Below, one piece after another: positions 45,641 to 54,780 of a stretch of DNA of 64,000 nt. The stretch's first letter is position 1. Each line of letters opens with the position of its first letter. The stretch comes from Flavobacterium praedii (GTDB lineage: Bacteria; Bacteroidota; Bacteroidia; Flavobacteriales; Flavobacteriaceae). Where the stretch lies: the NCBI RefSeq assembly GCF_026810365.1, contig NZ_CP113948.1, forward strand, positions 3,125,001-3,189,000, read 5' to 3'. Position numbers and translations under genes: made by a program. The notes beneath the pieces are model-generated. The model was given only the letters and a program-made list of their open reading frames with translations, did no database searches and was not told the DNA's origin.

Positions 45641-46994
45641 ATTTAAAATTGGATTACTTCTGGTAACACTATCCTTTATACCAGTTAGTTGTTTGGTAGG
45701 ACCAAAATATAAAGGACCCGAATTGCAGGAAGCCCGTCAATATCGATTTACTCAAAATGCAGATACTACGGCATCCATTTTGAATGTAAAATGGTTTGAT
45801 ATCTTTAATGATGAAACCCTTAAAAACCTTATAAACAAAGGTATTCAGAACAATTATGATTTGAAAATTGCTATTTCGCGTTTGGATCAAGCCAAAGCTA
45901 ATTTAGGATTTACCAAAGCCAATGTTTTGCCAAGTTTTCAATATTCAGGAGGAGTAAATACAGCAGAAACATTTTTTCAGCCTTCATCTTTGGTTGCTAA
46001 TATGTCTTGGGAAATTGATTTTTGGGGTAAATTAAGACATGAGAACAAAGCCGTTCAAAATGAACTTCTAGCAACTGATGAGGCTAGGAAAACCGTTTTG
46101 GCAGGATTAGTAAGTGATATTGCAACTGCATATTTTCAGTTGCGCGATTTAGATAATCAATTAGAAATCACCAAACAAACACTAAAAACACGTCAGGATT
46201 CTTATGTGATCATAACTGATCGTTTCAAAAGCGGATATACTTCGGAATTGGACAAAGTTCAAATTGAACAACAAGTAGCTATTGCAGAGGCAGCCATTCC
46301 TAATATCAAAAGACAAATCACTGTTTTAGAAAATACCATTTCGATTTTGATAGGAGAAGTTCCCGGCCCGATAGAACGAGGAAAAGCCAACAAAGACCAG
46401 TTAATGGTAACCGATTTGCCAACCGCTATTCCGTCTTCATTGTTACAAAACAGACCCGATGTAAAAAGGGCTGAATTGCAATATATTGCGGCACATGAGC
46501 GCATAGGAGTGGCTCAAGCGATGCGTTTGCCTTCGTTTAACATAGCTGCTGTTGCAGGATTTGCAAGTGCAAAAGTGAGTGATTTATTTTTAGATGGTTC
46601 TTATAACCAAAATGCTTCAGCTGGAGTGGTTGGACCAATTTTTCAATTTGGTAAAAATACAAGAAGAGTAGAAATCAACAGACAAATTGCGGAGCAATCT
46701 AAACTAAATTATCAAAAAACGTATTTGGTAGCCATTGCAGAAGTTGAAAATGCCATTCAAAATGTTGCAACCTACAAAGAAGAATACGAAGCAAGAAGCC
46801 GACAAGTAGCAGCTGCAAAAAAGAATTACGAATTATCGTATGCCAGATATTATAATGGCTATGTTTCTTACTTAGAGGTATTAGATGTTCAACGTTCTTT
46901 ATTTGATGCTGAAATAAATTTATCACAATTATCACAACGTCAGTTAGCGGCAATGGTACAATTGTATAAAGCACTTGGTGGGGGTTGGAACTAA
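45630..46994 (+). CDS. RND efflux outer-membrane factor (TolC/OprM-like lipoprotein)
   Basis: A 454-residue outer-membrane channel of the NodT/OprM type. The signal peptide ends with a lipobox (FIPVSC, Cys21), followed by LVGPKYKGPEL, typical of the family. Two OEP repeats of long helices follow, with LQNRPDVKRAELQYIAAHERIGVAQAMRLPSFN at the start of the second. ATG 45630 is preferred over the open frame to 45558, as it creates the signal peptide; it overlaps the pump gene by 11 bp. It completes a three-gene efflux operon. Confidence 0.93.
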   Translation: MRNKFKIGLLLVTLSFIPVSCLVGPKYKGPELQEARQYRFTQNADTTASILNVKWFDIFNDETLKNLINKGIQNNYDLKIAISRLDQAKANLGFTKANVLPSFQYSGGVNTAETFFQPSSLVANMSWEIDFWGKLRHENKAVQNELLATDEARKTVLAGLVSDIATAYFQLRDLDNQLEITKQTLKTRQDSYVIITDRFKSGYTSELDKVQIEQQVAIAEAAIPNIKRQITVLENTISILIGEVPGPIERGKANKDQLMVTDLPTAIPSSLLQNRPDVKRAELQYIAAHERIGVAQAMRLPSFNIAAVAGFASAKVSDLFLDGSYNQNASAGVVGPIFQFGKNTRRVEINRQIAEQSKLNYQKTYLVAIAEVENAIQNVATYKEEYEARSRQVAAAKKNYELSYARYYNGYVSYLEVLDVQRSLFDAEINLSQLSQRQLAAMVQLYKALGGGWN

Positions 46995-47009
46995 TACGGA
47001 TTAGAAAAA

Positions 47010-47053
47010 TGAAAATGCCGCAAATTCTATTATGAAATTTGCGGCATTTTGTA
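47010..47053. terminator. Bidirectional terminator after the efflux operon
   Basis: Arms AAAATGCCGCAAATT and its near-perfect complement (AAATTTGCGGCATTTT) enclose a short loop. It sits 16 bp after the outer-membrane factor stop and about 70 bp before the stop of the convergent bacilliredoxin gene. Confidence 0.8.
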
Positions 47054-47120
47054 TTAGTATAAAAATAAGAATACTGTTTTTGGAACAAAACGGTTTCTTA
47101 AACTACTGCATTCATGCTAA

Positions 47121-47531
47121 TTAGCAATACTCGTTGAAAGCATCTTTTAAGTTTTCTGCAATTGTTTCTGCTGGACGCCCTTCTATATGATGACGCTCTA
47201 GCATATGAACCAATTCACCATCTTTAAACAAAGCTATACTTGGAGATGAAGGAGGAAATGGGAACATAAATCCTCTTGCTGTTTCTACAGCTTCACGATC
47301 TACTCCTGCAAAAACAGTTACAAGTTTTGAAGGTTTTTTATCATTATCCAAGCTCATAACAACTCCTGGACGTGCATTTCTTGCAGCACAACCACAAACA
47401 GAGTTGACTACTACAAATGTTGTGCCTTCTGACTTAATAGCGCTTTCTACTGCGTCTGAAGTATGTAATTCTTGAAAACCAGCAACAGTTAATTCTGCTT
47501 TCATCGGTTTTACCATTTCTTCTGGATACAT
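47121..47531 (-). CDS. Bacilliredoxin (BrxA/BrxB family)
   Basis: A 136-residue thioredoxin-fold protein. The CGC active site is C46-G47-C48 in VVNSVCGCAARNARPG; GVDREAVETARGFMFPFPPSSPSIALFKDG follows as in BrxA/BrxB. In Firmicutes these remove bacillithiol from oxidised proteins, and several Bacteroidetes also make bacillithiol. It ends EYC, giving a third cysteine. The gene is alone between the efflux operon and the lycopene cyclase gene. Confidence 0.9.
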   Translation of the reverse strand: MYPEEMVKPMKAELTVAGFQELHTSDAVESAIKSEGTTFVVVNSVCGCAARNARPGVVMSLDNDKKPSKLVTVFAGVDREAVETARGFMFPFPPSSPSIALFKDGELVHMLERHHIEGRPAETIAENLKDAFNEYC

Positions 47532-47641
47532 ATTATTTTTGTTTTAAGATTGTAGTTTTAATATTTTAGTACAAATATAAAGAGATTTATAATTTCAGGA
47601 ATGTTTCTTGTATAAAGTTTTGTTATAGTTTGATTGTTATT

Positions 47642-48808
47642 TTATGTGTTAAAAATAACTCGAAATAATGCATTTATAAAAATGCGTTTTGGGCAACTCA
47701 ATATGACATGTAAGTCTTCTAAAAACGAGGTTTCCTCATCCAAAAATTTAAAAATTAATTTGGAATCCCCTTTTTGAAATAAAGAAGAAAAAATAGTAGA
47801 ACCCAATTCATTGTGTTTGTCTAAAATATCCAGCAATAACAAATCATAATACCAGAATTTTGTTTTATTATAAAAAGCTTTCAATTCTTTTCCTGATTGA
47901 AGAAATGCTACTAATTCCGTTGTTTTTTTATCTGAATTTTTAAAAGTATATCCCGTGCTTGCTTTTGTCCAACCACCAGCAGTTCCAATATTCAGAACCC
48001 TTTTGGTGTTTTTTTTCCAAAAAGGAAAACTAGTCATTGGAATACTGCCTTGTTCTTTTTCGATAATTATATAATTTTCAATACCTAATTTATCGAGATA
48101 ATTCTGAATTTCATTTTCATATTCTTCCTTTGAAAGTAAATCTTTTGAAAACAAAGTATATTCCACCAAAGCTTCGGTTTTTGTATTTGGCAACACATAC
48201 ATAAATCGAGTATTCCCTTTTTGCGCTACCGAAAAATCCATGAAAGTTGCTTGTTTTGGATTGAAAATTTCTTTTTCTGTTTTAATAAACCACCCTATAA
48301 AATGTTGTTGCAAAACAGGATATCTATTTTGTGCTTCAACAAGGTTTTTTGTATAAATACTGTTGAATAAGGAATCAGAAGTGAAATTATTGAATTCTGT
48401 TCGTACAAAAACGTGAGTTTCCAACTCATTAATATCAATAACTTTCTCATTCAAAAAAGTTATATTATTTTGTTTTAGAAGCAAATCCAAAACGAAATTA
48501 TAAAAATCCAATCCTAGAATTTGATTGTATTGATAAGGTTTTAATATCAAATTACGCTTAAAATTTTCATCTGCAAACAATGCCGAATCCCACTTTTTAG
48601 CTATTATTGAATTCCAATAACTATCTTTTTTATCCCAAAAACACCAAGTTCTATCATTGTTTTTTTTTGAATCAGAATCTAAAAGTAAGATGGTTTTGTT
48701 TTCGAATTTCTGGGATAAAACCATTTTATAAACTGTCATCAAAGCGGCCAAACCAGCACCGGCAAAAATGTAATCGAAATGTTTGATTTGAGGTGAATTC
48801 ATCTTCAA
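47642..48808 (-). CDS. crtY: Lycopene beta-cyclase (CrtY type)
   Basis: A 388-residue flavoprotein that would cyclise lycopene ends to beta-carotene. The dinucleotide-binding motif near the N-terminus is DYIFAGAGLAALMTVYKM. NDRTWCFWDKKDSYW and QATFMDF followed by FMYVLPNTKTEALVEYTLFS are classical CrtY motifs, and IGTAGGWTKASTGYTF is the C-terminal FAD region. Start is M1 or M3 (48808 or 48802). No other carotenoid gene is in the window. It is 23 bp downstream of the outer-membrane protein gene, perhaps only by chance. Confidence 0.9.
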   Translation of the reverse strand: MKMNSPQIKHFDYIFAGAGLAALMTVYKMVLSQKFENKTILLLDSDSKKNNDRTWCFWDKKDSYWNSIIAKKWDSALFADENFKRNLILKPYQYNQILGLDFYNFVLDLLLKQNNITFLNEKVIDINELETHVFVRTEFNNFTSDSLFNSIYTKNLVEAQNRYPVLQQHFIGWFIKTEKEIFNPKQATFMDFSVAQKGNTRFMYVLPNTKTEALVEYTLFSKDLLSKEEYENEIQNYLDKLGIENYIIIEKEQGSIPMTSFPFWKKNTKRVLNIGTAGGWTKASTGYTFKNSDKKTTELVAFLQSGKELKAFYNKTKFWYYDLLLLDILDKHNELGSTIFSSLFQKGDSKLIFKFLDEETSFLEDLHVILSCPKRIFINALFRVIFNT

Positions 48809-48831
48809 AAATAATCAATTTAGAATATAAT

Positions 48832-49587
48832 TTAGATTTTGAATCGAAAAGAGTATCCGAGTGCAATATAAAAGTCCGGCGAATCTTTAGAAAAACCAAT
48901 CCCCCCTGATACGTCAAATTGGTGATTTGGAGTTATCAAATAGGTTAAACCAGCATCAAAACGATGGTCTGGTTTTTCAAATTGAACTAAAAATCCATAG
49001 AGTTCAAGATACGCTCCCATTTTATCTGTAAAAGAATAACCAGTTGTTAAGGTGTAAATATAAGTTGGATTATTGGACAGACCGTTCCATTCGGCTCCAA
49101 GATTATAACTGAGTGATTGTTTCTCGTTAATAGTATGCTGCATGGTAAAACGGAATTCAGGATAGTAATTGTTTACCTTATAATCAGATGAAGCTGCTTT
49201 TGGAATCCCTAAATGACCAATTAAAGAAGTGTTTGGAATAATTCCATTCTCCTTCAAAAGTCTTGTTTTGAAACCAATCAAAATGGGATTTATTCCTGAA
49301 TATTTGTTTGAATATTCATTAGTATTGACAAATTCTGTTATTAATCGCAACTCAAAAAAATCATTTACCCCAAATCTCGTTAAAAAAGATTGTGCAATTA
49401 TTTCACTGGTATCATCATGTCCTTTTTCATAAGAAAAACCACTTTCAATCTGAAAATAATGTTTTGGCGTTATAAATGGACATTCTGTTTGATCCGGTCG
49501 GTCAGTTTGAATTGAAGTCATATCCTGAGTGTATGAAGGATTGACAAACAGTATAAAAAACGCGAAAAATAGAATATTAGTTTTCAT
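48832..49587 (-). CDS. Predicted outer-membrane beta-barrel (MetA-pathway transporter-like)
   Basis: A 251-residue exported protein. A signal peptide (MKTNILFFAFFILFVNPSYTQ) precedes QTDRPDQTECPFITPKHYFQIESGFSYEK, the hallmark opening of the outer-membrane family related to phenol-degradation MetA, followed by paired beta-strands and a C-terminal ALGYSFRFKI. It is divergent from the Nramp transporter gene across a 93-bp gap with a DtxR-type palindrome, so it may be co-regulated by metal, possibly as an outer-membrane entry route. That role is inference. Confidence 0.75.
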   Translation of the reverse strand: MKTNILFFAFFILFVNPSYTQDMTSIQTDRPDQTECPFITPKHYFQIESGFSYEKGHDDTSEIIAQSFLTRFGVNDFFELRLITEFVNTNEYSNKYSGINPILIGFKTRLLKENGIIPNTSLIGHLGIPKAASSDYKVNNYYPEFRFTMQHTINEKQSLSYNLGAEWNGLSNNPTYIYTLTTGYSFTDKMGAYLELYGFLVQFEKPDHRFDAGLTYLITPNHQFDVSGGIGFSKDSPDFYIALGYSFRFKI

Positions 49588-49602
49588 TTAGTCGGATATT
49601 AC

Positions 49603-49632
49603 ATTTATTTTTAGACAAAACTAAAAATAAAT
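49603..49632. promoter_or_regulatory. Candidate MntR/DtxR operator
   Basis: A 30-bp perfect palindrome: 12-bp arms ATTTATTTTTAG and complement around ACAAAA. The core TTTAG-N6-CTAAA matches the general shape of DtxR/MntR-family sites. It lies in the 93-bp gap between the outer-membrane protein gene (minus) and the Nramp gene (plus), with the DtxR-family gene located in the downstream operon, so it could control both directions and the regulator itself. Confidence 0.65.
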
Positions 49633-49646
49633 TAATTAATATAAAA

Positions 49647-49662
49647 CAAATGTATACATTTG
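49647..49662 (+). promoter_or_regulatory. Promoter -7 box inside a 16-bp palindrome before the Nramp gene
   Basis: CAAATGTATACATTTG is a perfect palindrome. It contains TACATTTG (49655-49662), a match to the Bacteroidetes -7 element TAnnTTTG, 18 bp upstream of the preferred ATG. A regulator bound here would block transcription start. Confidence 0.45.
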
Positions 49663-49680
49663 CTTTTTAAACTATTAAAA

Positions 49681-51552
49681 ATGAGCAAATCTCTAGAAGA
49701 AGTAAACCAATCGGTGTCAACTCAAAATAAAAAAACTGTTTTCAAAAAAATACTGGCCTTTTTCGGGCCTGCTTATCTGGTAAGTGTGGGGTATATGGAT
49801 CCAGGAAATTGGGCTACAGATATAGCAGGTGGAAGTCAGTTTGGGTATGCCTTATTGTGGGTTTTGTTAATGAGTAATTTAATGGCGTTGCTTTTACAAA
49901 GTTTAAGTGCTCGTTTAGGAATCGTTACCCAGCGTGATTTGGCGCAAGCCTCCCGAGAAACGTATTCTAAATTTATTAATTACATTCTTTATATTCTTGC
50001 AGAAATAGCTATTGCCGCTTGTGATCTAGCAGAAGTTTTAGGAATGGCCATCGGGATCAATTTACTATTTAATATTCCGTTAATAGATGCTGTTATTATA
50101 ACGGTACTGGATACTTTTTTATTGCTTTTTTTAATTAATAAAGGTATTCGAAAAATGGAAGCCTTTATCATTGTTTTGGTGTTAATAATTGGACTTTCAT
50201 TCGTATTCGAAATGTTTTTTGCCCAACCAGAGATGGGGAAAGTTCTTTATGGTTTAATTCCTTCGATACCAAATGAACAAGCGCTTTACATCGCTATTGG
50301 AATTATTGGTGCTACGGTAATGCCCCACAATTTGTACCTACATTCCTCATTAGTACAAACTCGAAAATTTAGCCGAAGCGATGTTGGTATCAAACAAGCC
50401 TTAAAATACAATTTTATCGATTCGGCAATTGCTTTAAATTTAGCTTTTTTTGTAAATGCTGCGATTTTGATATTGGCTGCTGCCACATTTTACAAAAACG
50501 GAATGCATGAAGTAGCCGAAATTCAAGATGCGTACCGTTTTCTACAACCTTTACTGGGTACCAAATGGGCTTCAATATTGTTTGCAGTAGCTTTGATTGC
50601 AGCAGGACAAAGTTCAACCGTAACAGGCACACTAGCGGGACAAATTGTTATGGAAGGGTATTTAAATCTTAGAATACAGCCTTGGGTAAGACGCATTATA
50701 ACACGCTTGATTGCGATCGTTCCAGCTGTAGTTATTATTTTAATTTATGGAGAAAGTGTTACTGGAAAATTATTGGTTCTTAGTCAAGTTGTATTGAGTT
50801 TACAATTGGGTTTTGCCATTATTCCATTGATTCATTTTGTCAGTGATAAATCCAAAATGAAAGGATATCACATTGGTAAAGTAACCCAAGTTGCTGCTTG
50901 GCTAATTGCGATTATCATCGTTTCGCTGAATGCTAAACTGGTATATTCAGAAATTCAAGGATGGTTGGAAACCTCTGAAAACCCAATAATTCTGTGGTTA
51001 ACAGTTGTTCCTTTGGCACTTGGTTTTTTATTTTTGTTGCTTTATATTGTAATAAAACCATTCATTTCGAAAGCTAAGTTGAATATTGAGAACCATTCGC
51101 CACATGATATGAATTTAAAATTTACAGAAACTTCTGTTCATGATAACAAAAACATAGCAATTACAGTTGATTTTTCGTTTGCAGATGAAAATGCGATTAA
51201 CTATGCTTTCAAAATGGGAGGAAAAGAGGCAAAATACACCTTAATTCACGTGGTAGAATCAGTTGGTGCTCTGATGTATGGCAAACAAATTGATGATCAT
51301 GAAACAACAATTGACGAAACCTTATTACTCGAATATAAATTGATGTTCCGAGAAAAAGGATTTCATGTCAAAACTTTATTAGGGTTCGGAAAGCCCAATA
51401 AAGTAATTCCGAAATTAGTAAACAAAGGCGATTTTGATATTTTAATTATGGGAACTCACGGGCATACAGGCATGAAAGATTTACTTTTTGGCACAACCGT
51501 TGACCGCTTGAGACACAAGATAACCATACCTTTGTTGATTGTCAAAAATTAA
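49681..51552 (+). CDS. mntH: Nramp-family divalent metal transporter fused to a C-terminal UspA domain
   Basis: A 623-residue fusion. Residues about 20-445 form an eleven-span Nramp transporter for Mn2+/Fe2+. Metal-binding motifs are D40-P-G-N43 (MDPGNW) in TM1 and AT-VMPHNLYLHSS in TM6. Residues about 475-623 are a universal-stress-protein domain (IAITVDFSFADENAINYAFKMG ... GTHGHTGMKDLLFGTTVDRL), probably cytoplasmic and nucleotide-binding. ATG 49681 is preferred over TTG 49660. The regulator gene follows 52 bp after the stop. The fused domain suggests a regulatory input to transport. Confidence 0.93.
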   Translation: MSKSLEEVNQSVSTQNKKTVFKKILAFFGPAYLVSVGYMDPGNWATDIAGGSQFGYALLWVLLMSNLMALLLQSLSARLGIVTQRDLAQASRETYSKFINYILYILAEIAIAACDLAEVLGMAIGINLLFNIPLIDAVIITVLDTFLLLFLINKGIRKMEAFIIVLVLIIGLSFVFEMFFAQPEMGKVLYGLIPSIPNEQALYIAIGIIGATVMPHNLYLHSSLVQTRKFSRSDVGIKQALKYNFIDSAIALNLAFFVNAAILILAAATFYKNGMHEVAEIQDAYRFLQPLLGTKWASILFAVALIAAGQSSTVTGTLAGQIVMEGYLNLRIQPWVRRIITRLIAIVPAVVIILIYGESVTGKLLVLSQVVLSLQLGFAIIPLIHFVSDKSKMKGYHIGKVTQVAAWLIAIIIVSLNAKLVYSEIQGWLETSENPIILWLTVVPLALGFLFLLLYIVIKPFISKAKLNIENHSPHDMNLKFTETSVHDNKNIAITVDFSFADENAINYAFKMGGKEAKYTLIHVVESVGALMYGKQIDDHETTIDETLLLEYKLMFREKGFHVKTLLGFGKPNKVIPKLVNKGDFDILIMGTHGHTGMKDLLFGTTVDRLRHKITIPLLIVKN

Positions 51553-51604
51553 TTTCAATTGCCAATCTGAAATTTAAATTCTAAAATTTTCAATTACAAT
51601 TCAA

Positions 51605-52258
51605 ATGACTTTCTCAGAAGAAAACTATTTAAAATCCATATACCATCTTACCACTAGCGCCAATAGTGAGGTGAGTACCAATGCCATTGCGGAAATGATG
51701 GAAACCAAAGCTTCCTCAGTAACCGATATGTTGAAGAAATTGGCCGAAAAAGATTTAGTTCATTACAAAAAATACCAAGGCGTATCTCTCACAGTTAAGG
51801 GAAAACTTGCCGCCAAAATGATTGTTAGAAAACACCGATTATGGGAAGTATTCTTGGTAGATAAACTGGATTTCTCGTGGGATGAAGTACATGACATAGC
51901 AGAACAATTGGAACATATTAAATCTGAAAAGCTGATCAATAAACTGGATGATTTTTTAGGAAATCCAACCGAAGATCCACACGGCGATCCCATTCCAGAT
52001 GCACATGGACGCATTGTAGCGATCGAAAAACAATTGTTATCGGAACTGCATATTAATCAAACTGGAATTTGTGTAGGAGTCAAAGACAATTCTTCCGATT
52101 TCTTGAAATACCTGGACAAACAACAAATTGGTTTGGGAACAAAAATTGAAATTCTAGCAAAGGAAACTTTTGATTTGTCTTTGAAAATAAAAATAAATGA
52201 AGCAGAAATGACCATTTCGAATAAAATTGCGAGTAATTTGTATGTAAAAGTACTTTAA
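51605..52258 (+). CDS. DtxR/MntR-family metal-dependent transcriptional regulator
   Basis: A 217-residue repressor. The N-terminal winged helix (TFSEENYLKSIYHLTTSANSEVSTNAIAEMMETKASSVTDMLKKL) and the dimerisation/metal region (KHRLWEVFLVDKLDFSWDEVHDIAEQLEH ... NPTEDPHGDPIPDAHG) fit the family, with metal-ligand His and Glu positions such as VHDIAEQLEH visible. A C-terminal SH3-like/FeoA domain follows. It lies behind the Nramp gene and near the palindrome at 49603-49632, its probable target. Mn is the likeliest effector, Fe is possible. Confidence 0.92.
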   Translation: MTFSEENYLKSIYHLTTSANSEVSTNAIAEMMETKASSVTDMLKKLAEKDLVHYKKYQGVSLTVKGKLAAKMIVRKHRLWEVFLVDKLDFSWDEVHDIAEQLEHIKSEKLINKLDDFLGNPTEDPHGDPIPDAHGRIVAIEKQLLSELHINQTGICVGVKDNSSDFLKYLDKQQIGLGTKIEILAKETFDLSLKIKINEAEMTISNKIASNLYVKVL

Positions 52259-52732
52259 GTTAAATTTTGAATACAACGAATTATTCAGATATTCAAAAAA
52301 ATAACATACCCAATATTGTATAAAGTTCACTATCCTAAAAAGCGATATTTTTAAATTTTGAGTTATCGAAGATTAAAAAGTGTTAAAAAAGTTTCATTTT
52401 TATAAAAAAACGGGTTAGAATAGTAAAGAAAATACTTCTTTTTTATTTGTAACAAAACATTTTCAAAACCCTAATTGCAAAGACATCCTTTAGACAATTA
52501 AAAATGCAACAAACCTAAAATATTTTTTAGAAGAGACAACCAACTACTACGAAAATAAATGATATTCAGACAAAATGGGGACTCCCGATGAATGAAAAAA
52601 ATACTTATTGATAATAAAAAAAACAACTTTTGCTACTTCAAAAAAAAGAAGTATTTTTACGAAAATTAAATTAAACCGATCCAATATTTTGAATAAAATA
52701 AAGGAAAACCAGAATAAACAAAAGAAATAGAG
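52259..52732. other. 474-bp noncoding interval upstream of recA
   Basis: This AT-rich interval ends at the recA start. I saw no gene, no strong palindrome and no convincing TAnnTTTG box at a useful distance. An inverted pair AAATACTT / AAGTATTTT (near 52602 and 52649) is too weak to call. No LexA-type site was recognised. Confidence 0.4.
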
Positions 52733-53752
52733 ATGAAAGAAAAAAGCGGTTCAGAAAAAGAAGCTAAGTTAAAAGCATTACAACTTACACTTGACAAGTT
52801 AGATAAAACCTACGGAAAAGGAACTGTAATGAAAATGGGAGATAAAGCCATTGAAGAAGTAGAAACTATCTCTTCAGGGTCTTTAGGAATCGATTTGGCT
52901 TTGGGAGTTGGTGGTTATCCAAAAGGAAGAATTATAGAAATCTATGGACCAGAATCATCTGGTAAAACAACATTAACACTTCACGCAATTGCTGAAGCTC
53001 AAAAAGCAGGCGGAATAGCTGCTTTTATCGATGCGGAACATGCATTTGATAGAAATTATGCTGAAAAATTAGGCGTTGATATCGAAAACCTAATCATTTC
53101 ACAACCGGATAATGGGGAACAAGCACTTGAAATTGCCGAAAACTTAATTCGCTCAGGAGCTATTGATATTGTGGTAATTGACTCGGTTGCTGCATTGACT
53201 CCAAAAAGTGAAATTGAAGGTGAAATGGGAGATTCCAAAATGGGATTACATGCTCGTTTGATGTCACAAGCCTTAAGAAAATTGACTGGAACAATTAGCA
53301 AAACAAACTGTACGGTTTTCTTCATTAACCAATTAAGAGAGAAAATTGGAGTAATGTTTGGAAATCCAGAAACAACTACTGGTGGTAATGCCTTGAAGTT
53401 TTATGCTTCAGTACGTTTAGATATTCGCCGTTCTACTCAAATTAAAGATGGTGAGAATGTATTGGGTAACCGAACTAAAGTAAAAGTGGTTAAAAACAAA
53501 GTAGCTCCACCGTTTAAAGTGGCCGAATTTGACATCATGTATGGTGAAGGAATTTCTAAAACAGGAGAAATACTAGATCTTGCAGTAGAATTTGAAATTA
53601 TCAAAAAAGCGGGTTCTTGGTTCAGTTACGGTGAAACCAAACTGGGACAAGGTCGTGATGCTGTAAAATCATTGATCAAAGACAATCCAGAATTAGCAGA
53701 TGAACTGGAAGTGAAAATTAAAAATCACATTAAAGAATTGGCTAACGCATAA
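52733..53752 (+). CDS. recA: Recombinase RecA
   Basis: The 339-residue RecA core drives homologous recombination and the DNA damage response. Walker A is GPESSGKTT (about residues 66-74), Walker B is [12 protein letters not shown], and the DNA-binding loops are [23 protein letters not shown] and [28 protein letters not shown]. Start ATG 52733 gives [16 protein letters not shown]. The gene is monocistronic, followed by a terminator. Confidence 0.98.
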   Translation: MKEKSGSEKEAKLKALQLTLDKLDKTYGKGTVMKMGDKAIEEVETISSGSLGIDLALGVGGYPKGRIIEIYGPESSGKTTLTLHAIAEAQKAGGIAAFIDAEHAFDRNYAEKLGVDIENLIISQPDNGEQALEIAENLIRSGAIDIVVIDSVAALTPKSEIEGEMGDSKMGLHARLMSQALRKLTGTISKTNCTVFFINQLREKIGVMFGNPETTTGGNALKFYASVRLDIRRSTQIKDGENVLGNRTKVKVVKNKVAPPFKVAEFDIMYGEGISKTGEILDLAVEFEIIKKAGSWFSYGETKLGQGRDAVKSLIKDNPELADELEVKIKNHIKELANA

Positions 53753-53758
53753 AAACAG

Positions 53759-53783
53759 AAAAGACCGCAAATTGCGGTCTTTT
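53759..53783. terminator. Terminator after recA
   Basis: Perfect 12-bp arms AAAAGACCGCAA and TTGCGGTCTTTT around one base, then a T-run. The tail overlaps the end of the convergent plsC-like gene, which may also use it. Confidence 0.85.
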
Positions 53784-53784
53784 T

Positions 53785-54549
53785 TTATTTATCTCGATTA
53801 TCTAGTTTTTCAAATTCTACTAACTCATTGTAGATTATATTTCGAACTTTTTCTCGCACTTCTTTCCTTTCCAATGGTTCACCAGTTTCAGAAACGGTAG
53901 CTACAGTGGGTAAAATTTTAACCCGCATAATCCCTGGGCTACCACTATAAAACGTATACGACAACCTTTTTTTATTGTCTGGAAAAACAAGCGGAACTAT
54001 TGGCAAATGATGTTCTACCGCCAAACGAAACGCTCCATCTTTGAAGGTGTCTAACAAAATAGACTCATCATGAGGCACTCCTCCTTCGGGAAAAATACAA
54101 ATACTCAATCCACGGTCGATTCTTTTTTGAGCTTCATTGAATACTTCCATTCTACTCTTAGAACAACTTCTATCAACCAATATGCTAGTTCTCTTGTAGA
54201 AAAAACCAAATAACGGAATTTTAGCAAGCGACATTTTTCCAACAAAAACAAAAGGATTATCAACTACTGCAAGCATCAACATAATGTCTGACATAGAAGT
54301 ATGATTGGCCACAAACATATAACTTTTGTTACGATCCAATTTTTGAATCTTCTCTACTTTATAATAAAAACCCATTCCAAACAAAACACATTTTGCCCAA
54401 ATACGAGACATTTTAAAAAAATAAGGATAGCCGCTTTCCGTTAATATAGAAGCCACCAAAAAAGGCAACATAATTAGGATTGGTATGAGCATGACTACAT
54501 AAAACCAAATCCGCCAAACGGCCCAAAATATCTTTTTTATACTTTTCAT
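53785..54549 (-). CDS. plsC: 1-acyl-sn-glycerol-3-phosphate acyltransferase
   Basis: A 254-residue membrane-associated enzyme that acylates lysophosphatidate in phospholipid synthesis. Two hydrophobic segments lie at the N-terminus (about 8-35). The HX4D catalytic motif is NHTSMSDIML, and FPEGGVPHDESIL is the phosphate-binding motif, both characteristic of the PlsC family. It converges on recA and is divergent from trpS. Confidence 0.92.
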   Translation of the reverse strand: MKSIKKIFWAVWRIWFYVVMLIPILIMLPFLVASILTESGYPYFFKMSRIWAKCVLFGMGFYYKVEKIQKLDRNKSYMFVANHTSMSDIMLMLAVVDNPFVFVGKMSLAKIPLFGFFYKRTSILVDRSCSKSRMEVFNEAQKRIDRGLSICIFPEGGVPHDESILLDTFKDGAFRLAVEHHLPIVPLVFPDNKKRLSYTFYSGSPGIMRVKILPTVATVSETGEPLERKEVREKVRNIIYNELVEFEKLDNRDK

Positions 54550-54696
54550 GTGTTGTTTGTAATAGTTATTTATTGGTCACATACAATTGCTTACTTGTTC
54601 CTACTGAAAATTATCAAGTATCTAGTTGCAAAATATAGATAATTGTAATCACCCATTTAAAAATATGCACATTTGATGGAGCCAAAAGTAAGGAAA

Positions 54697-54729
54697 CTTG
54701 CGGAAAATTTAGCAAAAGAATTAACTTTG
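54697..54729 (+). promoter_or_regulatory. Candidate promoter of trpS
   Basis: CTTG at 54697-54700 and TAACTTTG at 54722-54729, 21 bp apart, fit the Bacteroidetes -33 (TTTG/TTG) and -7 (TAnnTTTG) pattern. The ATG is 51 bp further on. Confidence 0.45.
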
Positions 54730-54780
54730 CAATAAAATATTATATTACCTTACAATCATACGAGATTTAAAAAACTAAAA

